Of a stretch of 64,000 nt of DNA, positions 45,514 to 55,905 are shown piece after piece. The notes below the pieces were generated by a model. It saw only the letters and a list, made by a program, of their open reading frames with translations, did no database searches and was not told the origin of the DNA. The stretch comes from Anastatus disparis. Lineage: Eukaryota > Arthropoda > Insecta > Hymenoptera > Eupelmidae. Position 1 is the stretch's first letter. The number at the start of each line of letters is the position of its first letter. The stretch covers positions 2,108,001 to 2,172,000 of the forward strand of contig JAFFSR010000240.1 of NCBI GenBank assembly GCA_017163975.1. The letters are read 5' to 3'. The translations under genes were made by a program, and so were the position numbers.

Positions 45514-46063
45514 ATTATATTCGATAGCAGACGCATTCTGCTACAAACTATTAAATAATTCGAAATAAATCATTTCGTTTTGATTGTTGGAGTTTATGAT
45601 GTATATTAATGTGAGTATGATAAAACTTTTTATCAAATAGAAATATCTTTATAACCTATTGCATGTAATTTAAAAAATCATTATTAATATTTCTATTGCA
45701 GAAAATAGTCATACGTATTCCGATACATAAATATTTTAAATTATCATGGAAATAGTGGATAAATTATTATTGGTATTGTTATTATACTTTTACTGACTTA
45801 GATATGTAATATCCTAAAACATCTGTTTTGCATCAGAATTTATGTGCACATAATCTACTTCATAAGATTATATACAATATTCATTGGCTTGTTATAATAT
45901 TTATATTGAAAGTTTTAGTAATAATACATATTATATATATTCTTAATTGAATCGATAATCATCCATTGATGGTGTATAAAATATTATTAATGTAAAGTTT
46001 TCAAAGATTAACAATTGATTTTTAAACATTTCTTTTTATGAATTTTATGGAATATTAATAGAT
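45514..46063. other. transposon interior upstream of transposase
   Basis: AT-rich non-coding DNA leading to the transposase start; probably 5' flank of the transposase gene. No motif I can name. Confidence 0.4.
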
Positions 46064-46439
46064 ATGGCATCTTCTAATGAAAATAATGTCACAAATACAA
46101 GGCAGCGAGATGATAGGAAATGCGCTATGTGTACTATTCATTTACGAAAAACTAGTGGTCAGAAGAAAATTATTAGTACAGAAATTGAATTGGAATACGC
46201 TAAGCGATTGTCAAATATAGAAAATATTAACATCAATGATGTAGTATGTAATTCATGTAGAATCCGAATGATAAAAGATATGTCACGCTCTAACACAATC
46301 AATTCTGGTAATACCTCAGAAAATATTTCATCTCAAGAATCATGTTCTAGTACCCTTTCTCAGCTTAGTATAAGTAAATCATCAGAGTCATTGTCGTATA
46401 AAGTAGTTGAAAAAGAAGAACCTAAAACTGTAGAATTAT
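46064..46439 (+). pseudogene. DDE/SWIM transposase, N-terminal part (split by copia)
   Basis: ATG at 46064 gives about 125 residues before the copia LTR. A zinc-finger-like pair, C20-x2-C23 and C62-x2-C65, precedes a Ser-rich stretch. The frame TVEL at the LTR edge resumes in frame after the copia element when one copy of the 5-bp duplication is removed, so both parts are one gene. Early zinc-binding modules like this bind transposon ends in related families; the exact type is not recognised. Confidence 0.75.
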
Positions 46440-46683
46440 TGTTGGATATATGCACACTCATACTAGGTGTCGCCACCTATTGAGATTATGTAATGAACAG
46501 TTGAAGCAAGTCGAGTCGCGTCTCGTCGTCGTTTCTTGTTTAGTTCAAGTCCGTCTGTTCAAGTCAGAAGTTCTGTTAATATAAAGATATTGCTTAATAG
46601 AAATTAATTTATTTTGTACTGAATAAAATAAAGACTTTTATTTTATAATAAGATTGTGCTCTGTTTTAATCATATTTTTATCA
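46440..46683 (+). repeat. copia 5' LTR (244 bp)
   Basis: Begins TGTTGGATATATGCACAC and ends TTTTTATCA (TG...CA). Contains TATAAAG (about 46580-46586), which may serve as a TATA box, and AATAAAATAAAG (about 46622), a candidate polyadenylation signal. Confidence 0.95.
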
Positions 46684-46695
46684 GGTTATGAGCCC
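46684..46695 (+). promoter_or_regulatory. copia primer-binding site (half tRNA-iMet type)
   Basis: GGTTATGAGCCC directly follows the LTR. It is complementary to the anticodon region of initiator tRNA-Met rather than to a CCA 3' end, as established for Drosophila copia, which primes from a half tRNA. Confidence 0.8.
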
Positions 46696-47280
46696 AAAGT
46701 GCTTCTAACTGCGCGTATTGTAAAATAAATTGAGAAAGGGATTTTTGTAGTTTGGTGCGTGCGTAGGTCTGTTTGATGGTTTTGTTATTCTTTTTTGTCT
46801 CCTGGTGGAAGCGTCGGAGATGGCGAGTGGAGGAGCAAAAAGACAGGATGAAGGACAGCAGGGAGAAAGAAAGGAGTTGACTCCGGGTAAGAGTTTTATT
46901 TTTAATTCTCTCTCAATGCTATACGGCAGTAATGGCGTCGTATGCGCGTTAGTAAAAAGAAAGCTAAAGACAGAGATAGCTAGGATCGTGCGCTAGTCTA
47001 TAGTGAGAGAGAGTGAGAGAGAAATAAAACGAGTCGCCATGTTGGGTGCTATGACGCGAGGTAAAGCCGGAAAGCGACAGGTTCGTGCGTGTTTGTGCAA
47101 TCTTCTTATGTTGTATACATGCATGTATATGTATATGTGTATGTATATGTATATACATAGAAGGAAGAGGACCGTGCACGCACGAAATAATTATGATTAT
47201 AAATAAAATAAAAAAATGATGAACGACGGCAATAAATGAAAGAAAATTTTTGTTGATTAAACACGTGTGTGTACGTGTAT

Positions 47281-47345
<65 letters not shown>

Positions 47346-47593
47346 AAATGCGCGCATAGAGTCTGAATAAATTTATGACAGTACAGACTGAAATATATAT
47401 GTGTATATGTATATATAACATGACTAGTGCATGCAACCGATAAAAAAAAACTTGTCTGAATTTTCCTTTTATTTTATAATAGTGATCGTGTATGAATGAC
47501 TGTTAATAAAATTATCAAAATGAAAAATGGCTGACATGTATGTGTGTGTGTGTAAATATGAGTTTGTGTATGCCGCGTATCCATGTTCAAGGC

Positions 47594-47643
<50 letters not shown>

Positions 47644-48343
47644 ATATATATATATATATATATGTATTAGTTTTGTGTCTGCAGCACAAAACTAAATAAA
47701 GGTTGCAAATATACATAAATTGATGAAATTTAACCTATAAATTTAATTAATTAAATCTAGTTTTAAATTTTTTTTTTAAATAAAAAAAAAAAAATAATAA
47801 AATAAATACAATATATTATGTGAACAGATGAAACGAGCCTTTTATTGTTTCTTAAAACGCAAGAGGCAATTCTCGATCTCCGATGGAAACATCGCGATGA
47901 AAAAATATTTGTAGAGATGACAGAAAATAGTATACTATTCGTCACAGAGTCAGAAGTTAAATATGGACTAGGTACCGTAAATAAGATTAAATTTTTAATT
48001 TGATTTTAAATTTTTAACTATGTAATAATATCTGTGTTCGGTATATTACATATAAAATTGAATAAATTTTATAAATTAAATAAAAAGCTATAGCTAATTT
48101 CTCAAAATTGCGTTGTAAGTGTGATCTACTTGTGTTCAGTATGTCATATATGCAAGAGCAATTGAGCAAATTCATATGTATTGAACCAAAACTGAGACAA
48201 ATTCTGGTGACAAGGCTTGTGTTCGGCATGGTACCTGAATTTAACCTCAAAAATAATTTCAAATATTAATTAAAATTAATTAATTGAAATAAAATTGACA
48301 TCACTTGAGTTCAGTGAGTCATATTGATTCATAATATTAATTT
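46696..48343 (+). other. unusually long copia leader with microsatellites
   Basis: About 1.65 kb between the primer-binding site and the first gag frame. It contains a 63-codon frame (46805-46996) of unknown meaning, GAGAGA runs, TA microsatellites (about 47274-47339 and 47596-47664) and a degenerate motif TGTGTTCRGTATG at about 48033, 48131, 48218 and 48306. This is much longer than the leader of well-known copia elements, so it may include a nested insertion. Confidence 0.6.
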
Positions 48344-48881
48344 ATGATTGGTTTTATAGATCTTGAATTCGTTACTGGAGAGGAGTACAAGCTCGTAAAA
48401 CGAGCAGTAAATGAAAAGAAAGAAAAGGGGGGCAGACTGTTCATGCCTTACTGTGCGACAGGTGGCCACATCACGACAGATGAAGCGACAGTTGAAGACG
48501 GAGTTAAAGACAGAGAAAAGACTGATGGGCATAGCAGTAAGACAGATGAGTCAGAGAAAGAGACGGAATCAGAAGACAGAGCAAGTGGAACGACAGAAGC
48601 AAAATTGGCAGGTAAACAAATAGTAGTAAAATCTAATGAACTATTAACAAATAAAATATATGTAAATAGAAATTTTAATGTTTCGTCATTGAAACAAATT
48701 GAGAATGAAGGGTGACAATAAATTTTATGAGAAAAATATTTCTAAGAATGAAAATTCTGATATAGGCTTAACTAAAGAAGTGGACGAACTAAAGGCTGAA
48801 ATTGCTTCTTTAAAGCTAGAAATGGCAAAAAGAAAGAAAAGTGAAGAGAAGAGAAAAGAACGAATAATTTGGTTGCTCTGA
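48344..48881 (+). pseudogene. gag: copia gag, N-terminal region (two overlapping frames)
   Basis: Frame one (48344-48715) reads IGFIDLEFVTGEEYKLVKRA, then becomes Glu/Thr/Ser/Lys-rich. Frame two (48699-48881) overlaps it by 17 bases and forms a coiled coil (LTKEVDELKAEIASLKLEMA). It then ends, and the capsid continues in frame one at 48869. Two frame changes are thus needed to connect the text, so the gene is broken or depends on frameshifting. Confidence 0.55.
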
Positions 48882-49759
48882 TTATCAGAGAAAGAGAGGC
48901 AATGCAGAATTATAATTCTGAAACGTTGGATAAAATGAGAGCAGAATTTAAAAGGAAAATAACGACAGATGATATGGCAGAAGCGACGGATAAAATTAAA
49001 GAAAGCCAGACGACAGCTAAGGTAAACAATGAATTTGATAATGACGTATTTAATAATGAAGGTTTCGGGAATTCGACAGTCATAGATGAACAGGAACTAT
49101 CACGCTTAATTCAGACAGAGGTTAATAAAAGACTTAATATAGAAAATAATAGTATTTTAAATATTTCTAAACAGTTGACAGAAACTATTAAAACAGGACT
49201 GACTGGAAAAGACGGATCAATAAAATATGACTATAAACTAATTACTCAAATTAAATATGAAAATTTTTTAGACTATTTTCTGTCTGAATTAAAATCATTG
49301 GATTTATTGTATGTTGTAGACAGTACAGTTGTAGTAAATGAAAATTTATCTGAAAGTTTAAAAGAAAAACATAAATATAGAATACGTGATATTTTAATTA
49401 ATAGAATAGATAAAAATTATCATGCTAGAGTAATGGAAATAAAAGATCCAATTGAATTGTTAAATAAAATTAAAGAAATTAAAGTAAGTGAAGTAAATGT
49501 GACTCCATCTAGTATAAAGAAAAAACTATACAGCATACAATATAATCCAGTGAAAGAAAAGGCAGTAAATTTTATTGATAGATTTGAAGAAATTGTAAGA
49601 AATTATAATAATATGCCAAAAGTTAAAATATTGTCTGAAGAAGACAAAAGAGACGCTTTCTATAATGCTATAATAAATGAAGTAAATCAAGTAGAAGGAA
49701 TAGATTTTATGACAGAAAGTGTAACAGGAAAAGGTTTATCTTACGATAAATTAAAATGA
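48869..49759 (+). CDS. gag: copia gag capsid (about 296 aa)
   Basis: The frame has TTG at its first codon, so the true start is upstream or at a later ATG. A helical capsid runs through ESLKEKHKYRIRDILINRI, IKKKLYSIQYNPVKEKAVNF and IDRFEEIVRNYNNMP, which has the spacing of copia gag (UBN2-like). It ends at an in-frame TGA (49757-49759). The zinc-knuckle frame follows in the same frame three codons later. Confidence 0.75.
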   Translation: MVALIIREREAMQNYNSETLDKMRAEFKRKITTDDMAEATDKIKESQTTAKVNNEFDNDVFNNEGFGNSTVIDEQELSRLIQTEVNKRLNIENNSILNISKQLTETIKTGLTGKDGSIKYDYKLITQIKYENFLDYFLSELKSLDLLYVVDSTVVVNENLSESLKEKHKYRIRDILINRIDKNYHARVMEIKDPIELLNKIKEIKVSEVNVTPSSIKKKLYSIQYNPVKEKAVNFIDRFEEIVRNYNNMPKVKILSEEDKRDAFYNAIINEVNQVEGIDFMTESVTGKGLSYDKLK

Positions 49760-49765
49760 CTTATT

Positions 49766-50668
49766 ATGCAGATCGAAAGCCGCCAAACGACAGATAAGCC
49801 TTCAACGACAGCTATGACAGCTAACACAGGTGCCATACAAAAGGTACGATTTTACGAGTGTGATGGCTTTGGGCATTATGCTAACGACTGTCCACGTCAG
49901 GGATCTGGCATGAAAAAATGCTTCTATTGCCAGGAGTTTACACGTGATCATGTGGCTGCAACATGTCCAAAACGTCGGGGATATTGGAGACAGAACGACA
50001 GTAAAAGGTATGAAACAAAACATTATATCAATAAATTTAAAGAAAGTACAGGTCAGACAGCAGTAAAACGTAAAATAACTAACTCAAGTAACCATGACAA
50101 TCAAAAACGAGCGAAATTTGACAGTAAAAGAAGACAAGAAAATTATATAAAATACAACAGAGGAAAGTATCAAAAGAAAGGCAGTCAGAATCAAATAAAA
50201 CCTAAAAATGAGAAGACTAATGTACAGAGTGGTGAGTATCAAGCAATTAAAAAGGACAGTAAGCAAATGACTTCGTTTAACATAACGAATATAAACAATG
50301 AAACATTGGACAAATCAATACTGGCTAAATTCATAGCTGACAGTGGCGCGACAGAACATTTAACAAACTCAAAATTGATTTTCAAGACTTTTACAAAACA
50401 ACCGGACGAAATCCAATGCGCAAATAAAGACAGAAAAGCAATTCTTAAATCGGAGGGAGAAGGAAGTGTTCAATTCAACATGACAGATAATAAGCATATA
50501 ACTTTAGACAGAGTAATTTTTGCAGAAAATTTGAATGAGAATTTGTTGTCATTGCGTAAATTTGCAGATGAAGGATTAAGTATTTATTTGGACAACAAAA
50601 TCATAGATATATTTGATCCAGTTTCCAATGAGTCTTTCTTGACAGGAATTTACGAAAAACCATATTAG
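49766..50668 (+). CDS. gag-pol: copia nucleocapsid and protease (300 aa)
   Basis: Two Cys-rich modules at about residues 31-67: CDGFGHYANDCP, a zinc knuckle lacking its second Cys, then CFYCQEFTRDHVAATCP. A basic region follows, then an aspartic protease at about 188-200 (AKFIADSGATEHLTN, the DSG catalytic triad) with the downstream LLSLRKFADEGL typical of copia proteases. It ends at an in-frame TAG (50666-50668). The integrase frame continues in the same frame. Confidence 0.8.
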   Translation: MQIESRQTTDKPSTTAMTANTGAIQKVRFYECDGFGHYANDCPRQGSGMKKCFYCQEFTRDHVAATCPKRRGYWRQNDSKRYETKHYINKFKESTGQTAVKRKITNSSNHDNQKRAKFDSKRRQENYIKYNRGKYQKKGSQNQIKPKNEKTNVQSGEYQAIKKDSKQMTSFNITNINNETLDKSILAKFIADSGATEHLTNSKLIFKTFTKQPDEIQCANKDRKAILKSEGEGSVQFNMTDNKHITLDRVIFAENLNENLLSLRKFADEGLSIYLDNKIIDIFDPVSNESFLTGIYEKPY

Positions 50669-50734
50669 CTGATTGAATTCGAAACAGATAAGCAAGAAAA
50701 TAAAGACATAAAACAAAGACAGATAATAGCTTAC

Positions 50735-53674
50735 TTGATGACTAGAGGAATGACAAAAAGGCAGTTAAACAAGGAAGATGATCAACTTAGTAAATCTGAA
50801 GAAAGTCAAACAATTGTAAATACTGAAAAATACTTAGATTTCCAAAATACAATTTCAGACAGATTAATACATAAACCAAATGATATTGAAGTAAATGAAG
50901 AACCTGGATGTGAAATTGAAGAAACAGAACAATTAAACGATAAAAACTTAAATGCTCACGCTATGTTATGGCATGTCAGGATGGGTCATGCATTAATTGA
51001 ATATCTTAAAATATTACAGAAAAAATTTCCAGAAATTAAGACCTTACAAACTGCTGTATTTGATGATGCAATTACAAGCTGTGAAGTCTGCATGATAGCA
51101 AAATTCAATAAATTGCCATTTAAGACAGTTAGACAGAAAGCAACTGAACCCTTACAAATAATACATTCAGACACCATGGGTATTATTAGTCCTAAATCTT
51201 ATCTAAAAAGATACAGATATATTTCTGTATTTATTGACGACTTTTCCAGACTGGCCATGGCTTATCCCATGAAAACGAAAGATGAGACAGGAAAATGTCT
51301 AGAGTCATTTGTAAAAAGCGCCAGAAATCTGTTGGGCAAAGATGCTAAGGTGTGTTATTTAAGAACAGATCAAGGGACTGAATACACCGGTGGATATACA
51401 AAGGAAGTATTAGAAAAATTAGGAGCTGAAAATCAATTAGCTTGCCCAGATACGCCTCAGCATAATGGAGTTGCAGAGAGGTTTAACCAAACAATACAGA
51501 AGAAAGTCAGGGCACTCATGTATGATTCTGGTTTGCCTGAAAATATGTGGGACTTAGCATTGAGTGCAGCTGTATATGTATACAATAGGACACCTCATGC
51601 AACTAATAACATGATATCACCAATAGAAAAATTTAAAGAAAACTACAAGACAGACATTAATCAGATAAAACGTTTTGGATGCTTTGCATATATGAAAGTG
51701 CAAAGAAAAGTTGGTCCAAAATTCAGATTTATTGCAAAACGAGTCATCTTAGTAGGATACAAAGAAACTGGATATGTTTTGCTGAAACCAGAAGAAGGTA
51801 AACTCTATGAGAGCAGAGACGTCAGATTCAACGAAAAACTAGTTTATAGAGACAGATATAACAAGACAGATATACTAAACTGGGAACAAATAAATGAGAA
51901 AGTAAAGACAGATAAATGGTTTGTAGAATTCTTCAATGAAGACGAACAAAATAATGAAAAATTGCAAGAAACGGAGGGAGAAAAGACAAAAAGGCCTGTA
52001 GGACGACCAAGAAAATTAAAATCAAACACAGAAAATACGACAGATAATGAAACTCATGCATTACTGGCGGAAATAAATGGAGATCCAAGTTCTTATGCTG
52101 AAGCAATGAAATCAAAAGAACGACAGAAATGGACAGAAGCAATTAACGAAGAATTACATTCTATGTACAAGAATAATGTATGGAAACAAGTAGACAGATC
52201 TACTGTATTAAATAACGACAGAAAGCCAAACATCATTGATTCTAAATGGGTGTTCAAACGAAAGATAGAATCGAATGGCAGAGAAAAATATAAAGCAAGA
52301 TTGGTAATACGTGGATTTAAAGACAGAAACATTTATGATCTACAAGAGACATACGCACCAGTTTCTCGTTTACCTTTAATTAGATCAATACTAGCTATTG
52401 CTAATAAATTGGATTTAGAAATATGTCAAATGGATGTAAAGACAGCATTTTTAAATGGATACTTAAACAGTGAAGTATACATGGAAATACCAGAAGGAAT
52501 GAAAGTCACTGAAGAAATCAAAAGAAATAAAATTTGCAAATTGGAAGAGGCACTATATGGTCTAAAGGTTAGTCCAAAATGTTGGAATGAAAGATTCAAA
52601 GAGACAGTTGAAAAATATGGATTGAAACCATTTAACAATGAACCATGCTTATTTACTCAACGAGAAAAGGACAGCTTTTTGTTTTTGATTTTATATGTAG
52701 ATGATATCTTGTTAATATGTAATGATATGCAAATGCTAGAAAGGATGAAATCAAACTTAAAGAGTGAGTTTGAAATGACAGAATTCGGAGAGCCCAAAAA
52801 CTTTTTAGGCTTGGAAATCAAAAGAAATCGACAGAAAGGAATTCTAAGTATAAAACAAGAAAAATACATAAATAGAATGCTAGAAAAATTTGGATTTCAA
52901 GAATCACACTCACAACGAACTCCAATGATAACAAACCAAATGGCAAATCGAGAAAGAAGACAACGAGAAGAGACGGAAAAGACTGAAGATAATTTAATGA
53001 CAGAAAACGCAAACAATATACCCTATCGAGAAGCAGTGGGCACTTTAATGTATCTTTCAAATGCAAGTAGACCAGACATCACCTATGCAGTGAATGTACT
53101 TAGTAGACATCAAAACAATCTTACTGAGAATGATTGGAAAATGGTAGAACGGGTTTTTAAATATTTGAAAGGTACTAAAAATCTTGAATTAAAATACATA
53201 GGACAGACTGAAGATTTTCAAGGTTTTTCAGATGCAAGTTTTGGAGACTGCAAAGGTTCATTAACAACTAGTGGCTATGCAATTAAATTGTTTGGAGACA
53301 CTGTAGTCTGGAAAACTCACCGACAAAGATATGTAGCATTATCAACATGTCAAGCGGAGTATGTTGCAATGAGCGAGTGTGCTCAGGAATCAGTTTCATT
53401 GTATTTAATACTAAAAGAGTTGTTACAAAGAGAATTAGCACCTATGTTATTATGGTGTGATAATAAGGCAGCAGAAGCAAGTGTTAAGACTGGAGGCGGA
53501 AACAAATTAAGACATATGACAGAAATAAAAGAACATTATGTAAAGGAATGTGTAACTAGAGGCTTAATAAATGTCAGTTGGATTTCCTCTAAAAATCAGA
53601 TAGCTGATGTATTCACAAAACCTTTGTCATTTGAATTACATGAACGACTGACTAAACAAATACTTAATGACTGA
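50735..53674 (+). CDS. pol: copia pol: integrase, reverse transcriptase, RNase H (979 aa)
   Basis: Integrase: zinc module (WHVRMGH, CEVCMIAKF; about 78-120), then the core with Asp in IIHSDTMG (about 144), Asp in LRTDQGTEY (about 211) and Glu in HNGVAERFN (about 248). RT: ETYAPVSRLPLIRSILAIA and MDVKTAFLNGYL (motif A), then LILYVDDILLI (active site, about 654). RNase H: FSDASFGD (about 831), CQAEYVAMSE, CDNKAAE (about 907), ending ADVFTKPLSFELHERL. All catalytic residues are present. The ATG is internal to the polyprotein; translation would need read-through from gag-protease. A short AT-hook-like RPVGRPRKL lies between integrase and RT. Confidence 0.93.
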   Translation: MMTRGMTKRQLNKEDDQLSKSEESQTIVNTEKYLDFQNTISDRLIHKPNDIEVNEEPGCEIEETEQLNDKNLNAHAMLWHVRMGHALIEYLKILQKKFPEIKTLQTAVFDDAITSCEVCMIAKFNKLPFKTVRQKATEPLQIIHSDTMGIISPKSYLKRYRYISVFIDDFSRLAMAYPMKTKDETGKCLESFVKSARNLLGKDAKVCYLRTDQGTEYTGGYTKEVLEKLGAENQLACPDTPQHNGVAERFNQTIQKKVRALMYDSGLPENMWDLALSAAVYVYNRTPHATNNMISPIEKFKENYKTDINQIKRFGCFAYMKVQRKVGPKFRFIAKRVILVGYKETGYVLLKPEEGKLYESRDVRFNEKLVYRDRYNKTDILNWEQINEKVKTDKWFVEFFNEDEQNNEKLQETEGEKTKRPVGRPRKLKSNTENTTDNETHALLAEINGDPSSYAEAMKSKERQKWTEAINEELHSMYKNNVWKQVDRSTVLNNDRKPNIIDSKWVFKRKIESNGREKYKARLVIRGFKDRNIYDLQETYAPVSRLPLIRSILAIANKLDLEICQMDVKTAFLNGYLNSEVYMEIPEGMKVTEEIKRNKICKLEEALYGLKVSPKCWNERFKETVEKYGLKPFNNEPCLFTQREKDSFLFLILYVDDILLICNDMQMLERMKSNLKSEFEMTEFGEPKNFLGLEIKRNRQKGILSIKQEKYINRMLEKFGFQESHSQRTPMITNQMANRERRQREETEKTEDNLMTENANNIPYREAVGTLMYLSNASRPDITYAVNVLSRHQNNLTENDWKMVERVFKYLKGTKNLELKYIGQTEDFQGFSDASFGDCKGSLTTSGYAIKLFGDTVVWKTHRQRYVALSTCQAEYVAMSECAQESVSLYLILKELLQRELAPMLLWCDNKAAEASVKTGGGNKLRHMTEIKEHYVKECVTRGLINVSWISSKNQIADVFTKPLSFELHERLTKQILND

Positions 53675-53814
53675 TAATATTGACTGATTATATTTCTAAT
53701 ATGTATTTTAGTTAAATTATTAACAAACTTTTTCTCTTAATTACAGGAACTAAATGAACGATCAGAAACAAGAACGAGAGAGATGCTGCAACACTTTTAA
53801 TTGAAATATGTATG

Positions 53815-53828
53815 AGTGTGGGAGGGAG
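53815..53828 (+). promoter_or_regulatory. copia polypurine tract
   Basis: GAGTGTGGGAGGGAG lies immediately before the 3' LTR and is the expected plus-strand primer site. Confidence 0.8.
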
Positions 53829-54072
53829 TGTTGGATATATGCACACTCATACTAGGTGTCGCCACCTATTGAGATTATGTAATGAACAGTTGAAGCAAGT
53901 CGAGTCGCGTCTCGTCGTCGTTTCTTGTTTAGTTCAAGTCCGTCTGTTCAAGTCAGAAGTTCTGTTAATATAAAGATATTGCTTAATAGAAATTAATTTA
54001 TTTTGTACTGAATAAAATAAAGACTTTTATTTTATAATAAGATTGTGCTCTGTTTTAATCATATTTTTATCA
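53829..54072 (+). repeat. copia 3' LTR (244 bp)
   Basis: Same start, end and length as the 5' LTR. I find no difference by eye. Confidence 0.95.
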
Positions 54073-55750
54073 ATTATCTATTACAAGGACAATTGCAACT
54101 CATAAATATTGTTTTATTTGTGGATTCCAAAAACAAAGTAATCTTATTTTAGTACCTTTAACTGCTCGAGTTCAAACATTCAGTAGAATTAATTTATTTA
54201 TACCAAAGGGTAATAGGTGCTGTCGTGACCATTTGATCCGAAAAAAATTTTTTGAAGAAGACTTGAATAAGATAAAAATTTTTTCTAACACGAGTGTAAT
54301 AGAGGTTACAGAATTACCTGAATTCCTTAATGAAATGTCTGCAAGGGCAAAAGAAACTTTGTTAGATAAGACAGCTGATTTTGATATGCCTGTGAAGAAA
54401 TTAAAAATATTAACAGGATTAAATTGGGAGAATATTATAAAACTACGAGAGCGGCTTACTTCTCTTAGAAATTCTAATATAAGAACAGTAACTCAAGCCA
54501 TAATTATATTTTTATTTAAAATGCGCACTGGTAATTCAAATGCAGTTATTTCTTCAGTATTCGATATCTAAAAAGAACAACAAATATCTGATATTTGTCA
54601 TTCAGTATTAGTGTCTTTTAAAAATGATGTATTACCAAATTACTTTGGATTAAAGAATGCTGATAGGGATTACTTGATTCAAAATGAAACTTCTCAAATG
54701 GCAAAACTTTTGCAACCAGAAAAAAAACTTATTTTGATTTGTGATGGAACATACATCAGACACGAAAAAAGCTCAAACAATGAATATCAAAGAAAATCTT
54801 TTTCAGGTCAAAAGAAAGTTCCTTTATTAAAACCATTTACAATTTGTACCACTAATGGCTACGTTATTGATCAGTTAGGACCATATCTTGCTAACATGAA
54901 TGATGCCAGTATTTTAATGAAAATATTAGAAACAGAAAAAGAAGTTTTAACTAAATTGCTTCACAAAGGTGATATTTTCGTATTGGATAGAGGCTTTTGA
55001 GATATAAAAAAAAAATTAGAAGATATGGGTTACACTGTTTTGATGCCAGCACTTGAAGGTAAAAAATCACAACTCTCAACAGAAGAATCAAATGAAACTC
55101 GATTTACAACAAAATTAAGATGGGATGTAGAAGCAATACATGGGATTGAAAAGAAAAAAAACAAATTATTAGATCGTAAACTTGATAACAAAATGTTAAA
55201 AGATACTGGATCTTACTGTCGAATTGCTTGCTATTTAAATAATTCATTTGGAGTGCGTTTAGATTCTGATAAAGATGTGCAAGATGAAATATTTAACATC
55301 ATGCAATCTAAGAAAGAAACTGTAAATACATTAGCAGAGGAAGTAGCTGCAGAAAGGTGGAGCCGTCGAAAACAACCATTTGTTACCGTGACTTCAAGTG
55401 ATTTGCCAGATTTTCCTGAATTAACGAAGAAAGACTTAAAAATTCTTTTTACAGGGTCATACCAGCTTAAACAGAGCATATCCTATTTAGCAGAGATGTT
55501 GGACTCGGATAACAATTTAAAAATAGGGTATGTTAAAGAAAGATCAAATATTCTCAAACTCGAAGTACAATTGAGACATGTAAATAGAAAACAATATAAA
55601 TGTTTCATTCAGTATCAACCTAATGGCATTGGCTATTCCAGCATTATTAGATATTATTGTGATTGTGCTAATGGTAACCACACTATTGGATGTTGTGCAC
55701 ACATTGCAGCAATTATTTATTACCTTAATATTATAATAAAAATTTCATAA
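54073..55750 (+). pseudogene. DDE/SWIM transposase, C-terminal part
   Basis: This continues the frame of 46064-46439 after the copia element. It opens with a second zinc-finger-like module (CFICG, then CCRDH), then a helical region (NWENIIKLRERLTSLR). In-frame stops follow at 54569-54571 (TAA) and 54998-55000 (TGA). Catalytic acids are recognisable: Asp in LICDGTY (about 54743), Asp in FVLDRGF (about 54986) and Glu in RWDVEAIHG (about 55130). This matches a DDE_Tnp_4-like RNase H fold. The end is a SWIM-type finger, YYCDCANG..., then CCAHIAAI. No open frame spans it, so this copy is inactive. Confidence 0.8.
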
Positions 55751-55905
55751 ATGATTATTTGAAGCGTCTCACAACATACGCGGCTAAGTCACAACCAACG
55801 CATTTTGAGAAAAATGCAAAAAACCTCTATCTTTTAAATGATTCTAAATCGCTTGTTAACCAATATAGTATTGAATTCACCGATAAAAAATAATGTAATC
55901 AACAT

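Larger units (their letters stand above)
46440..54072 (+). mobile_element. Ty1/copia LTR retrotransposon, 7633 bp, TSD ATTAT
   Basis: Two 244-bp LTRs that I find identical by eye flank a gag-pol region in copia order (capsid, zinc knuckle, protease, integrase, RT, RNase H). ATTAT is duplicated at 46435-46439 and 54073-54077. A primer-binding site and a polypurine tract are in place. The element interrupts the DDE/SWIM transposase gene. Identical LTRs mean recent insertion, yet the coding frame contains in-frame stops. Confidence 0.95.

Noticed and set aside
47106..47716. Minus-strand ORFs rich in YIYIYI/THTHTY in the copia leader
   Set aside because: Translations of TA and TG microsatellites.
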